From positions 50,512 to 114,511 of the forward strand of contig JADNYV010000117.1 in assembly GCA_015501055.1 (NCBI GenBank): 64,000 bases of DNA. Reading direction: 5' to 3'. The stretch is from Mucidula mucida (Eukaryota; Basidiomycota; Agaricomycetes; Agaricales; Physalacriaceae). Under the pieces are notes generated by a model. That model was not told the origin of the DNA and did not search any database. It saw nothing but the letters and a program-made list of their open reading frames with translations. Both the position numbers and the translations under genes were made by a program. Of this stretch, positions 33,866-46,405 are shown in pieces (the first letter of the stretch is position 1; each line of letters opens with the position of its first letter).

Positions 33866-34860
33866 ATTTGCACGCCACCTTGCTGCTTTTTGACACTCAG
33901 TGTACACGATTTTAGGTTTGAGAGCGCCTGATCATTGGTGGCGAAACTCCTTCTACTGAACCAATGAAGAATGTCGGTCCCTACATACATTCTCCACAAA
34001 ACAAAAAGAGAACTTGGCCAGGTCCCAGATGGACGCCCTAGACATCATGGCAATTCCAGTCCTCTTTAACACCGCGAGTGGTCTTGCAGATTGGCGCACA
34101 ATCATCACCAGATAGCAGGTTTTCAAGCGCAAAGAAGGCTTCTGAAACGCGTATATAAGTGCTCTCTGAGTCTATACCTCTTCTTCGACTGCCCCACTAT
34201 TACATACTAATGTTTGCAACGACAGAGTGTACACTGAGAATCACGATCAGCCTCGCTCCGTCTCACGCTTCGGAAGTGACTCGACCGACGACTTGCGTAC
34301 ATTGCCCGTGAATACTTGAGGTCACGCAAAAGGGTACACTTCAAGGCCAAGGGTTGGGTATGAAAAGAAGGGCCTGCTTCCTCACGAAGCTGGACCTTGG
34401 AGGAATATAAGAACGCGTACGTCGCAACGGTGAACTATTGGACCGGTGACTCGTGAGCCATCTACACATCTAGTAATTAAGCGATCATTTTGTCATGTTA
34501 TCAGCATTCTGGCTCGCCGTATACAGGAACAGAACAAGAGGGCCTAGGAGGTCAACATGCAGCACATTGTCAACAATCTGCAGGAACCATGCGAGGACGC
34601 GCATGCAGGTCAGTAACCTTTTAGTAACCAAGTTACGTACATGTCGTCGATCACAAAAGGGTACTGTCCAAACCACCATCTTCAGGCACTTCATTAGGCT
34701 CTCCAACGCGCTCATCACCACCGTCTAACATTGCGAGGGTCTTTCTCAATCACGTAGGGCATACAGGTGTTTATTCGCTTGGAAAAACGCGCCCTTAAAA
34801 CTTATTTTGAATAGGCGAATTTCTCTGTTATAGTTTGGTTGTCGTCGGTCTGCGTTCGAA
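33866..34860. other. 1 kb spacer, no gene seen
   Basis: Between the tRNA and the F-box 3 locus. Only short, unsupported ORFs on both strands. Confidence 0.5.
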
Positions 34861-36661
34861 ATGCAGCAGACTACGTCCCAATGCCCCAATTGCGGTGCTT
34901 TCATTAAACGGAGTTTTCATCACAAAGAGGAACACCAGAGCTCTGTGCTGCTTGAACGACTCCATTTCCCAGCAACTGTTCCGGAGGTCACGCACATTCG
35001 ACACACCATCTTACCTACTGTCTCCGACGACATTTCATCCCTTGATTCGAAACTCTCACCCCTTCGAAATGTCATCCGGTTGATGGAGAAAGAGCAACGG
35101 AGGTTGATAAACATCCGGACGAATCTCATTTCCTTGCATCGCACACTCCCTTCAGAAATTTGGTCGGAAATATTCCTTTCACACACTTTCTAGCTACCTT
35201 GAACCCAACGCGTTTGACGCGTCTGAGTCCATATGGCGGCTCAGTCACGTTTGCCAGAGATGGCGAAACATCGCTTTGTCCCTTCAATCATTTTGGTCGA
35301 CTATGGAAATTCATTTTCCAGCGGAGCACGAATCAAACGTGCAGCGCTTGGAGGCAGTCGTTCAGCGTTCCCATCAGGGACTCCTAGACGTATATCTGAC
35401 CGACGACGAGGTCGATGGACGGATTGTCATGCTCGACTCCTCGATTTCAAAGCGCATGCTGGATAATATCTTTGCCGAATCGTATCGATGGCGGAAGGCA
35501 CATTTATCATTTTCGTGCGTGGGCTGGAATATACTCTATGCGCCACTTCATAATCGGCTTCCTCGTCTAGAGTCGTTGGCGCTCTATTTTACTCCGCTCG
35601 CGCTGCAGGAACAATCATCGGTGCCTGCCTTTGAAAACTGTCCTAGTCTTACAAAACTGGCCCTCAGTGGAGGTATGCTGGACGTTGAATTTCCGTGGGA
35701 TCAAATCACGGAGCTAGACCTTTCTGCTATTGTCATTGATGGTGCTGAGGAGGAGCACAGAGCCTGTATGCGTTTAATCAAAGGGTTTCCATCGCTCAAG
35801 ATCCTGTCTACACCTTTCTGGGATTTGGAAGACGACGACGAGACCGAATCATCCGACATCCCAACCTCGTATTCAAATGTGCTCAAGCTCACTGCCATGA
35901 CGGTGCCCGCCGCTCTCACGCTTCCTCTTCTACGGGAGGCTTGCCTTCTTCCCGACCCTAACACGGCTCAGCACAATTGCCTGTATTCATTTCAACACCT
36001 GCTCACTCGTTCCAATTGTATGAACGGTCTCACTAGCCTCTCGCTTGTTAGTGTGCCCCTTGCTGTCTCGCCGGACCATACCCTCCATTCTCTACTTTTG
36101 CAAACATGTAATCTCACTGTCCTCGAGCTTACTATAAGGGCACATGAATACGGTGATAACACAGATGCTAGCGACCGGGAACAAATAGTCATGATTGCGA
36201 CATCCCTCGAGATTATACCGACGGAAGCGGTTACCTTCCTTCCACACTTTTCGTCTCTGGACATTCGCGTTTTCAATCATCGTAACTCGTGGTTCGTACC
36301 GTATTTTGGGCCGGTTGGCGGTTTTGCTTCTGCGCTCAAGGCGCGTTGGAAGGGGGACGATACGGTTGGGCTGGCAAGGCTTCGGACGTGCCACTTTGCT
36401 GTGCAGGCACAGCATCTCATGGACGATATACATCGGGAAGCTGAGGGCGATCCTGTCCCACATGTTTTTGATGACGAGGAGAGGTTTATCTTTAACACGC
36501 TAGTTGACGATGGGATGTACCTCGCCATACGAATCACGTCGGGGAAGACTCGCAACGTTCGAAACAATGCTGTAGTCTTCGCAGTTTCCAGGCAGTGGCC
36601 CCTGCGTTCCGCCTCGAGCATTCAAGGTAGAGATTTCTTGATAGTGGTTAACGTTTGCTAA
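34861..36661 (+). pseudogene. F-box/LRR-like protein, copy 3a, one frameshift
   Basis: The N-terminal frame (34861-35193) starts with a zinc-ribbon-like CPNCGAF, runs through a helix and into the F-box start (RTLPSEIWSEIF), and meets a stop at 35191. The rest of the F-box (WRLSHVCQRWRNIALSLQ) and all LRR-like sequence are in another frame up to 36661. Joining needs a one-base change near 35180; the only possible intron there would be 31 nt, too short. Either the gene is recently broken or the base is a sequencing error. A truncated, rearranged copy lies at 57914-59105. Confidence 0.75.
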
Positions 36662-37623
36662 CGCCATCTATTACAGGAGTATTTCTAGGTCATTAGTTTA
36701 GACTTTGGCTGTCTTGAAACTTGGACACGCACGGGCAATGGGAACCTGTTCCCTCTCCACAGCTATTATCTTGGTGTTGTAAAATACCATGTTCATTTTA
36801 TAGATTGTCGCCGTCCAATGAAGTATCTTACGAATACGGCTGCGGATTCTGGAAGAGTATCGAGGTCTCGTTTCTTTGACTGATACAGAACGACAAGACT
36901 TACAGGTCAGGTCCCGAGACTGACAAGCCTCAAGTGTAGGCGGGCTGGTTCAACCTTTGAGCTTCGCCTCCTACTCGCAGTTTTCAACATTGACAGACTT
37001 ACCTCTCTTCAGGCCTTGCTGTAGAGCACAAAAATGCTGCGTCGAGGTTGACTTCTCTCATGCGCATAAGTAGCCTTTGACTTTGAATCGCCGTTGATGT
37101 GCTGCTCATCCTCTTCTCGTTCGCGGAAGCTGCGAACAAAATGCCAGAGGGATTATATTTCCGTACGTGGTTTCTTTGAATGTCGCCGATAGAAACTGGA
37201 CCATGAAATGCAGCAGGTTGGTAAACGGGTCCAAGCGGAACTAGGGAATCAGAGAGAGAGAGGATAACGAAGCCTAGTATCATGTGTCTGCATGAAATGA
37301 GAATATCCGAGTTGGGACATATGTGGATGTATTGGTCAAGCTATAAAGAAGGGTGAACATGGCAGCACCGTTTCGAGCTGCACCCCAGATGCCTCCTCCT
37401 ACGTCCAGGACGTGGAGCCGACATGTCAACAGCAGCAGAATGCCAATGAAGCGTCAGGAAACCTCAACATAAATCCGTTCCGAACATGAGGTCAGTCGGC
37501 CACTGTCTGATGCTTATCCTTCACTTCAAGAGAAACGTACGTCGTCATGAAAGAATATAATTATAACGGTCCAAACATTGAAGTATTGGAAAAGTAAGTA
37601 GGTTGAAGAACAACAGCCGCCGT
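36662..37623. other. Spacer; one doubtful 94-codon ORF
   Basis: A minus-strand frame at 36999-37283 starts with a hydrophobic stretch (MILGFVILSLSDSLVPLG) that could be a signal peptide, but nothing else supports it. The rest shows no feature. Confidence 0.3.
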
Positions 37624-38149
37624 TCACATTCTACTTGTTGTAGTAACAGATGTAATGGTCGCCACACGGGCCATCGCCCGAGTTGGGATAGTTGAAGCGC
37701 CAGCGGTCGCTAACAAAATACAATCAGTCTCGTCTTCAGCGCCACGGAGCATAAGAAAGCCTACCCTTCATCGACCATGTCGTGGGGTTGCCCCAGCTTT
37801 CGTCGCCATGCCTGCTACCGCCCTTGCCGATGTAGCAGATGTCTATAAATGGGGTGAGCTTCATATATTCAACAAGACGGACGAATGACTGACAGTGTCC
37901 CGGGCAGGCATTGGGGTGTCCGTCAGTGGAGCCAAAGTTGAGCTTCCAGCGGTCGCCCTGGTCGACGACGAGGTCGGGATTGCCATAAGAGGTCTCCCGC
38001 TTCGTGACCATGCCCTGCAGAAAACGAAGGTAAGTGTGGGTTGCTCTCTGTAGAGAACGTAACCGTACGGTATCGACGTTGGGGCTAGGAAGAGCGACAA
38101 CGCCCAAAGCAAGAGTCATCAATGCAGCAAAAGAGGTAATGAAATGCAT
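37624..38149 (-). pseudogene. Small secreted repeat protein, copy a, frameshifted
   Basis: Exons 38149-38069, 38014-37894, 37842-37765, 37709-37624, at the same positions as the intact copy at 39393-39915. Exon 3 is 78 nt against 79: a G is missing after CCCC near 37785. The signal peptide, Kex2 site and first repeat are unchanged, but the second repeat is read in another frame and ends in a Thr-rich tail at a later stop (37624). Could be a true mutation or an assembly indel next to a C run. Confidence 0.75.
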
Positions 38150-39392
38150 CGTTGTTGGATAGGTTGAGAGTGAAGCGGGATGAGAAAGACTGCAAATGAA
38201 GAGGCAGAATGAAGAACTTACTTGCAGACCGTGTCAGCTTTATACCAGAGCACTCTGGAGTCCTCAAACACATAGATGACACCCAAACCGACTCGTGCTA
38301 AGCTACTCGACGCGTGTAAACGTGCCACCGTCCCGCAGCGTCAATATCCGCCCATGGCGGAGTCCGGATAGAAGGAGCCCTCAAACAAAAACAGCACAAG
38401 TCCCAAGGTCACATCCAAGCCGTTCTCGTCATTGTGCTGCATAATCCTACGCGTACAACGTAGCGGAAAGACTTGGCGCTCCAATGAGTGAATTGATTGT
38501 CAGACGTTCGAGTGAATCTTCAGATCAAAGCCGCACCACTGATAGGCATTTCGTGTTCCACGGTCGCAAAAAGTAAGATTGCTGTTGATTGGCGCCACTG
38601 ATGGAGGCTGTGCCTACTCTAATTTGTGTTTGGAATCAATTTGGAATTGACGTTCACGTACAGCGCTTGAAAGTCTCAAACCGTCAATTCCGCTGTGTGA
38701 CGACGAAGACATCAGAGAGGAGGTGCTGATGGTTTTTGAAGAGAAGGTCGTTCTGCGGAGGTGGTTCGAGAACTGCCGGTGGCGGTGCTGCGTTCCAACC
38801 CGGAAAGTGCCGGATAGTCCATCACTCTCATCTCACCCGAAGAATTCGTTCGGCCTTACGCCAGGTCTCACCAACACATGCGTTAGAGGGCTCCGTCATA
38901 CCCTCAGGCCTGTGAGATCACCAATTGTTCATGAACACCAATCCAACCGTGCTCATCGCAGTTTTGGACACGCGCCGCGACTTCGTATAGCCTTTACAGC
39001 AGGCTCTCTTGTCCGTTTCATCCTTTCTGAGTTTCCTGTCTGCACTGCAGTGTTAATCACATCTCACACGTAACGAAGTTCCCCGCACATCCGCATCTGC
39101 CCGGGCCAAATACGCTAACGTGACGCGTCTTGAAGGGGATTCGCCTGGCATTATTGGAGCTCTATTGATAATGCGCAAGTCTGCTGTCTATTTCAAGCGT
39201 TTTACCGGCATCTGTGGCACTGGATTAGGACTTGAGGATGTTTCGTAGTTCATTTTCGGGCTCCACTCTTCACGTTTGAGGGTGCTCTTGGTACGGTATA
39301 AAAGACTGGCTGTATTGTAAGTAAGTTCTTCATCCTGCTTTTTCATCTGCAGTCTTTCTCATTCCACTTCACTCTCAACCTCTTCAACAACG
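38150..39392. promoter_or_regulatory. Divergent intergenic region of the secreted-protein pair
   Basis: The two copies face away from each other across 1.24 kb. A TATA box sits at about 39297 for the plus copy (GGTATAAAAG), and a matching GTATAAAG precedes the minus copy near 38243. The 5' leaders of the two genes are nearly identical for about 50 nt. The middle shows no supported gene. Confidence 0.5.
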
Positions 39393-39915
39393 ATGCATTT
39401 CACTACCTCTTTCGCTGCATTGATGACTCTTGCTTTGGGCGTCGTCGCTCTTCCTAGCCCCAACGCTGATACCGTACGTGATCATGCACGTCGACTAGCC
39501 GATACTTACCTTCCTTTTCCTGCAGGGCATGGTCACGAAGCGGGAGACCTCTTATGGCAACCCCGACCTTGTCGTCGACCAGGGCGACCGCTGGAAGCTG
39601 AACTTTGGCTCCACCGATGGACACCCTAATGCCTGCCCGGGACACTGTCAGTCGATTTTTTGACTTGTCGATGAACATATGAAGCTCACCTCATTCATAG
39701 ACATTTGCTACATAGGCAAGGGCGGTAGCAGGCACGGCGACGAAAGCTGGGGAAACCCCGACGACATGGTCGATGAAGGGTAGGTTCAAGTTTTTGCTCT
39801 CAGGCGCGGCTGACGAGACTAATTGATCTACGTTAGCGACCGCTGGCGCTTCAACTACCCCAACTCGGGCGATGGTCCCTGCGGCGACCACTACATCTGC
39901 TACTACAACAAGTAG
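39393..39915 (+). CDS. Small secreted two-repeat protein, copy b (intact)
   Basis: Four exons (39393-39473, 39526-39646, 39701-39779, 39837-39915) encode 119 residues. A clear signal peptide (about 1-20) is followed by a dibasic Lys-Arg (32-33), a likely Kex2 site. The mature part is two homologous units, about residues 37-70 and 84-117, each with the pattern GNPD..VD.GDRW..N followed by a Cys and HYICY. That gives four cysteines, two per unit. The exon boundaries respect the repeats. The family is not recognised; small secreted Cys-containing proteins of this size in fungi are often effectors, antimicrobial proteins or surface proteins. Confidence 0.85.
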
Positions 39916-41585
39916 ATGTTTATGATACTTGTCCGATTGCAGCATTGTCCTCGGTATTTACGACGCCTGCTGTAGCCAGTGCATTTCGCTTACTTCTTGA
40001 ATCTATTCTAATGCCCTATGTATTTGCTTGTTTCCTGCATTGTTGCTCTGTCAGGCGAGAACCCTCTGTCTGAGTGACTCCAAAACGTACCGGTGGTTCT
40101 TCAGCGAATGTTACGACTGCGGTACGAATGGGCACCATTGTACGTATCGAAACATGGCCGCGGTCAGTCTTATAAATCCAGTGCATGAATAACTTCTGCT
40201 CAAGTAGCGAGGTAAACGATGCTTGGTTAGAAGGCGTGTCACCGTCAGCGTTGAGCTAGAACCAGACGAAAAGATCAAAGCTATAGGCCATTGCGTCCTG
40301 ACAGATCGATTTACAGGAAAAGCGACCAGACGTCACTCATCGGATTCTCTCAGGCATTGACAAATGATCCATTTCGCAGTACATGAGAGAGAAACCAAGC
40401 CAAAACGTTTGAAAGTATCGAAATAACGGTCCTGCTTAGACCAAGCTCAGTCCGAGGCCGATTTCCAGATTTGAGGTTGGTGATCGCTACTAGTGAGGCC
40501 TCCGGGATCCATGTCGAGGGTTTGTTGGCAGTAAGCCACGCTAGCGCACAGAGCGAGCCATGCTTTGTTCAAAAGGAGAACATGTACTGCACGTGATCAG
40601 CTGAGACGTGGCGCGGTCAAGTCTTTTGCCTCTTGCCGCATCAATATCTGCGCCTTTTTTTCCCTGTAGCCTCAAACTTTGGATTTCACTTCCTTCTGAT
40701 GGCTCGTTTCTGTTTGCTCTCAGGAACAGGGTTTCCAATCCTTCTTATTGAACTTTCGGACTGACCTACGCCTAGCCTCAATGGCGCGCACTAAGCTGAA
40801 AGCTCCCGACATGACACACAAAGTCCTCTCTCGTTTTCTATGCCTGAATGCCTTTCCTTGCTCTGGCCAAGGGCAAATCTGTGGACGGCGTCATAGCTGG
40901 ACCAGATTTGGGATGCTATCCACACGATGGATTGAAAGCTGGAGCTGCTGCATGTGCAAACCTGGATGCCTAGGACGAAGAGTGACGTGCAAGTCGCCCG
41001 GCAACAACTGCGCAGAGGTGATGGAGTCTTCGTATTCAGAGGCTCTTGTGAAGGCCAGCTACGATACACTGTGTTTGTATGCATCGCAGATGCTACGCAA
41101 TACCCTGTTGTCTACTACGATGAATGCACAGGAACTATATCAGGCCTATGACATGGGCCGAACTTTTAAGCGGCAGGTCTCGTCTCAGCAGTTGGCATGC
41201 TGGGCGAAGAGCTATAATACGGGCCCTACCAAAACACGTCTTGCAGTGGTTCCTCCTAAATGAGGCTCACTCCCTCAATACTACTCCTGTGCCTACCAGT
41301 ACGCGTCCCGTCGGCCCACTACTTAGCTGCTGCCACGGATTAATGACTGATCCTATTGAACCTCTCGCTTACTGAGCTGTATGTTCTGCCTGCGCGTGTT
41401 CGTCTTGACGTTTACGGTTTTATTTTGGTAACAAGGGAAAACGATTTATAAGTGGTGCTGAGAAATCTTGGAGCGTACTATGCGACTTTTTATCTCTGTA
41501 ATGATCAGAATCATCCAATCTGCCCTGCAGCTAGAGAAGTATAAAGATGAGCATCATTCGGCGACTCGACTACAATTACTCAGCC
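39916..41585. other. 1.7 kb spacer with an orphan ORF
   Basis: A 171-codon plus-strand frame at 40748-41263 has no family marks, and an overlapping frame (40954-41151) looks equally plausible, so neither is called. Contains the promoter of the dehydrogenase copy 2. Nothing else seen. Confidence 0.4.
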
Positions 41586-42569
41586 ATGTCCTCCACTACT
41601 AAAGTCTACCTCGTCACTGGCGCCAACCGTGGAATCGGTACGCCACATATCCATAACCCAATTTCTACTCACAGACCCTTCTCTTTTCAGGCCTCGCTCT
41701 GGTGAACGAAATCGCGTCAAGGAACGCTGACAAGGACATCGCTGTTATTGCCGCTGTTCGGGATATCTCGTCTCAGTCAATTGCCGACATTTCCGGGAAA
41801 TACCCAGGCAAGATTCACGCGTTGAAGTACGTCGCTGGCGATGCCGCGAACAACCAGGCGCTCGCAGAGGAGATCAAAGCCAAGTTCGGCCACGTCGACA
41901 CTGTCATTGCCAATGCAGGTAAATGAGTATGATCTCGTTCTCACTATAAACATGATTTGACATGATCTCGTTACAGCCATCGGAACAGTATGGACAGCAT
42001 ATTGGAAACGCCGATCAAGCAATTCGAGGACCACTTTCACGTCAACGCACTCGGCGTGGTTGTCCTCTTCCAGGCCTTCTACGGTCTGCTCAAGGCCAGC
42101 AAAGAGCCCAAATTTATCCCGATAAGCAGTTCCTCGGGCAGCATCACTGTCTCGATGGGTTTCCCTGTAGCGACAAACGCCTATGGCGTCTCCAAGATCG
42201 CCCTCAACTTCATCGCTCGGCGAATTCATTTTGAGAACGATTGGCTAGGTGCGTGTCGTGTAGTGATTGGGTGGGACTTTTTCCTGATCATTATGGCAGT
42301 TTGCTTCCCCTTGGATCCTGGCCCGGTCGATACGGACATGGGTATGTCTGTCTGTCTGTATCAGTACTTCACCTGTTGATCTCGTGTATGACTCAGGGCA
42401 ACTGGCGCGCAAGATGGACAAGAGCGGCGCCCTAGGAGCCCTCCTGGATGCCATCGCAAGAACCACAGAAGTGGCGGCCACCAAGTTGATAGACGTCATC
42501 GAAGACGCTACGCGTGAAAAGGATGGGGGAGAATTTGTCGATCTCAATGGAGGGAGGGTTACCTGGTGA
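41586..42569 (+). pseudogene. Short-chain dehydrogenase, copy 2, one-base deletion
   Basis: Exons 41586-41637, 41691-41918, 41977-42248, 42300-42341, 42397-42569, sized 52, 228, 272, 42 and 173 nt; the intact copy at 8837-9820 has 52, 228, 273, 42 and 173. The missing base is in exon 3 near 41990 (GTATGGAC), after which the frame hits a stop and the catalytic Tyr and Lys (YGVSK) are lost. Before and after the deletion the protein is well conserved, so the break is recent or an assembly error. No alternative splice site restores the frame. Confidence 0.85.
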
Positions 42570-42927
42570 TGAATGTTTGCGCTTCTTCTACAATCTAGTA
42601 GTCGACCTGAATTTAAAACCCGAGGTTCTCATCAGCATCGCTTCCACACATGGACTCTGTATCGTCCGAGCGAACTTGGTTTTCCGCCGCAGATTGAACA
42701 CTGAGACTCTCGTTTTCATCTAAATGTGTGCGCCTTGTTCCCAGAGGAATTTAAGTAAACCGCGTCGTCCTGCATGACATTTGTAGAAATGACTTATTGC
42801 ACTGCATGCCGACAATTTCAGCTCAAGGCAAAAACAAATGTGACATCCTTGAGATATTACACAAAGACAGTTGCTCTAGTAAAGGAACAGTCCCTTTGCG
42901 CGTGACATGATCCCAACGAAAATACTA
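42570..42927. other. 3' flank of dehydrogenase copy 2
   Basis: No gene seen. Ends with the TA (42926-42927) that serves as left target duplication of the large transposon. Confidence 0.5.
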
Positions 42928-42944
42928 CTGTAGTGTTTCGACCG
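42928..42944 (+). repeat. Left terminal inverted repeat
   Basis: CTGTAGTGTTTCGACCG, preceded by TA at 42926-42927. Identical over 17 bp to the reverse complement of the right end. Confidence 0.9.
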
Positions 42945-42953
42945 GATATTCAC

Positions 42954-43026
42954 ATATCGCGTCACGGTCGAACACGAAGCGAACCTATATAGCCACCATA
43001 TCGGGTCACAGACCCTTGCGAACCTA
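42954..43026 (+). repeat. Left subterminal repeats (two units)
   Basis: Two related units, 42954-42987 and 42998-43026, each running from ATATCG through GTCAC to GCGAACCTA. A third unit lies in the same orientation near the right end. They are candidate transposase-binding sites. Confidence 0.6.
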
Positions 43027-44100
43027 TATCTTTTTACTTATTTAAAAACTCATTTTATTGTAGTAATTTAGCTTTCGCGGTGCTCTCAAGTTCATGGAGC
43101 ATGATAAGTGCCCTCAAGTCACCACAAGAGCGATGAACAACAGGTACTGTATGAGATATAAGATAAGTAGTTTTAAAGATAGATAAGTACAGTACGACAC
43201 AAGATAAGTAGTAATTTATGGAGTACTTAGATGCAGATCTGGAAGTACGACAATTAAGAGATAACGGGAAACAGTGCAAGGCCGCGCTCCCAGCGCGTCG
43301 CCCGGTCAGCCATCCAGCGCGCACGTTCCTCGTCAGAAGCATTTTCCCAGAACTTCTCTTGGGTCTGGAAACCATTAGCTGCCCAGCGAAATAGCCCTCC
43401 GGCAGTATACTGTGTCATGGAATAGCGACGTTCACCCGGTTGGATGGGGCAGTTCGAATGCACCAGAAGGGCGGATGGGATGAATATAGTGCATCCCGGG
43501 GGGAAGTCGATTACAAGCTTGAGATCCCAAAGAACCAGCTGACCGCCGCGCTTATAGTCGAACGGCCCACAGCAGGTAATTCCACACCATCCGTCTGGGC
43601 GGTTAGCACTATCAGCGTGAGGGTCGGTGACCGTTCGTGGGCCACTGTTGACCGTAAGGCAAGAGAAAACGCTATTCACAAAGTTCTTGCGCAAGCGCGG
43701 ATTCGAGGCGTGCAAACGTTGCTGATGTTCCTTGTATACATCGTACATGGGCTTGTTATATGTGCGAAAGAGATCTAGAGGTACTTAATCAATGAGAGGT
43801 CAAAACAATAAGAGATAAAACGTACGATTGAGGAATCCTGAAGCACGTTGTACGGCTGGGTTAGAAAGTAGACCCTCCATGAATTTACGTGCCCCTTTTG
43901 AAAGGCGACGATTGCCGGGTCGCTGTTGATGATGAGGGGCAGAAAGCAGAGTGAAGTAACGGCACATACCTTCTCACCACCCCCATGAGACACCCCAATG
44001 ACAGTTGCGGCGAAAGGTCCACGCTTGTGCCGCTTTTCCTTCTTGAAAAACTTCACCCCGCGAGAACCCTCCTCAATCGCCTTCTCTAAAGGCTCAACGA

Positions 44101-44627
44101 TGTTATGAATCACCATATTTTCACATTTTCAATCTTATCATATCTTATCGGGGACTTGTCTTATCAACCAATGGACTGTTTCATCATCTGTTTCGTCACC
44201 GATCATACTCCTTTTCATTACCGAAGCCGTACTCATGTCGGACACACACCCAACACATGGATGACATCATACATGCCGATACCTCATGGACTCCCTATTG
44301 TATACACACCGCCGACACTCGTAGCACACATGGTTGTTTCAGTATTATTACTTACATGCAGTTACCACTCGTATTTAATGGTTTCACGGACTAGTAGCAT
44401 ACAACACTGGGTCAAGGGCGTGGAGCATCCCTAGTGGAAACGCGTATGGACAAGGAGTCTCAAACACAGACTTACTAGTATATAAGCAGTAGTGTAGTAT
44501 CATTGTACTTTAGTTCCGATCTCGTTTATACACCTGGCCTAGCCTAGTCTTACGAACGCGAACGTTTTCTTCCTTAGTTCTCGCTGTGGTACCTGGTTGA
44601 GTCTTGGGGCTTAGTCAGTCGCTAACA
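44101..44627 (+). repeat. 5' LTR
   Basis: 527 bp, TGTTATGAATCACC to CAGTCGCTAACA. A TATA-like TAGTATATAAGC near 44,477 is the probable promoter. A 109-codon ORF inside is identical in both LTRs and has no protein features. Confidence 0.93.
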
Positions 44628-46080
44628 GAAGATCAGAACTACTTTCTACCACCTACCACACATCCCTGATCGTCGATCAGCACTTCGCTGTTTGATCATC
44701 ACACATTCCCCTATCCCCTTTCCCTGTTTACAGATCGACAGATTTCTAATTCCAGCGCACGTCCGCATACGTGTGTATTGGTCCCAGTAGCGCCGGCTAA
44801 CAGTTAGAGATAACTGCCTCGGGTGCTGGAAGTAGCCGCTCTCACGAGAACGAACTTTTGGCAGTTGCACTTCAGTGGGCGCTGTTTACGGGTCAACCCC
44901 CGTTCCCATAAAAAACTCCGGCTTGAGCAAAACAACGTTTTTGTTATCTTTTAGAAATACAAGGATTGGAAGGCACAGATCCTTCAGATTGATCAGCTGT
45001 GGAGAAGACGGGCGGCGAGCAAGAGGTCCGGCATGCAGTCCTGACCCCAAGCTCCGCAGGCGGCTACATCGAGAGCCAATCCTACGAACCCACCCCCAAC
45101 GCCGATCACACGACGAGATGCCACTGGTGTTACCTATGGAGGAGCCGGCAGGCCGATGGACATCGACAACGCACGTCGAAGAGGACTTTGTTTCAGCTGT
45201 GGCGAACACGGCCATGTCAGCAGGTTCTGTCCCAAGAAGGGTCGACCCCAGACGATTCGGGGCTATGGACCGAAATGAATGACGAAGAGAAGAGAAGTTG
45301 GCCGAAGAGCTGGGTTTTGCGAAGCTCCCGCAGTAGACGCAGTCCTGCCGGAGTAGTCATCAAGGAAGGGTCGTCAGATGCAGAATCTATTTACAGTACG
45401 GGTACTGAAACATCTAAAATATCATCACGACTTACCACCAAAACCTGCGAAAGAAAGATTTGAGCCAAATACGCCCGAGTGGATCGCACAACGGCTAAGA
45501 GAGATGAGTGCGAGAGCAGTGGGAATTTTGAGAGCATGGATGCCGGAGCGGAGAGAGAGAGAAGCGACGGAGGAGAAGGTGATGGCGATCAGAGCGTTGA
45601 CAAAGGAAGCCGCGGTGGAAGTTGTGACGGAGTTGAAAAAGTCGAGAAGTACATCCGGGGAACAAAGGGGCAGACATGAAACTCCGAGTAACCATAGAGA
45701 GCGTGCACACAGGCTCTGAATGGGAAACGAGTGCCCTTCTTGACAGCGGAGCAACGGTTCTTGGTCAATAAAGAATTGTCGAGAAGAACGGACTCCCGAT
45801 CAAGGAGTTACCGGTCAAGCTCCCTGTCTACAATGCGGATGGAACCCTAAATGAGGGAGGAGCAATCAAAGGTTTTGTGGAGGTTCGGATGAAGATCGGT
45901 GATCACGCAGAAAAGATCGAGTTGGCCGTACCAATCTTGGCAAAACAAGCATCTTTTTGGGGCTAGATTGGTTACGATATCACAACCCCACGATCAACTG
46001 GACGGAATCCACGTTGACTTTTGATCATGCCCAGACCGTTGTGGATACCTACCCGAGTACGACTCACCGGAAGATGAAGG
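44628..46080 (+). pseudogene. Gypsy gag and protease remnants
   Basis: A single CCHC zinc knuckle (CFSCGEHGHVSRFC, 45189-45230) marks the end of gag; the capsid part is absent. A protease core follows with the active-site run LLDSGAT near 45,740, then an in-frame TAA at about 45,768. At 44908-44941 there is a 34-bp perfect inverted copy of 47565-47598, showing that the 5' interior was rebuilt by recombination. Confidence 0.75.
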
Positions 46081-46405
46081 AGAAGACGTAGAAGAGAAGT
46101 TGGAAGAGGGAGAGGTTTGTTCTGGATGGACTGGGACAACTATCGCAAAAGCGGTGAAAAGCTGAGATCACAACAGCCTTCATCCGCTGCTGCACCTTAC
46201 ATCGAGGAATTTCCGATGTATTCAGCAAGGCGGACTTTGACAAGTTACCGGAGCAAGACCCTGGGATCACGCGATAGAACTTACGCCTGGTTCCAAACCG
46301 GTTGACTGCAAGGTTTATCCCCTTAGTCCATCCGAGCAGAAGGCGTTAGACGAGTTCCTGGAAGAAAACATACGGACGGGACGTATACGGCCGTCAATTT
46401 CACCT

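Noticed and set aside
40748..41263. 171-codon ORF as a gene
   Set aside because: Another overlapping frame looks equally coding, and no family or paralog supports either.
44105..44434. 109-codon ORF, repeated identically at 49247-49576
   Set aside because: It lies wholly within the LTR and has no protein features; identity is due to LTR identity.
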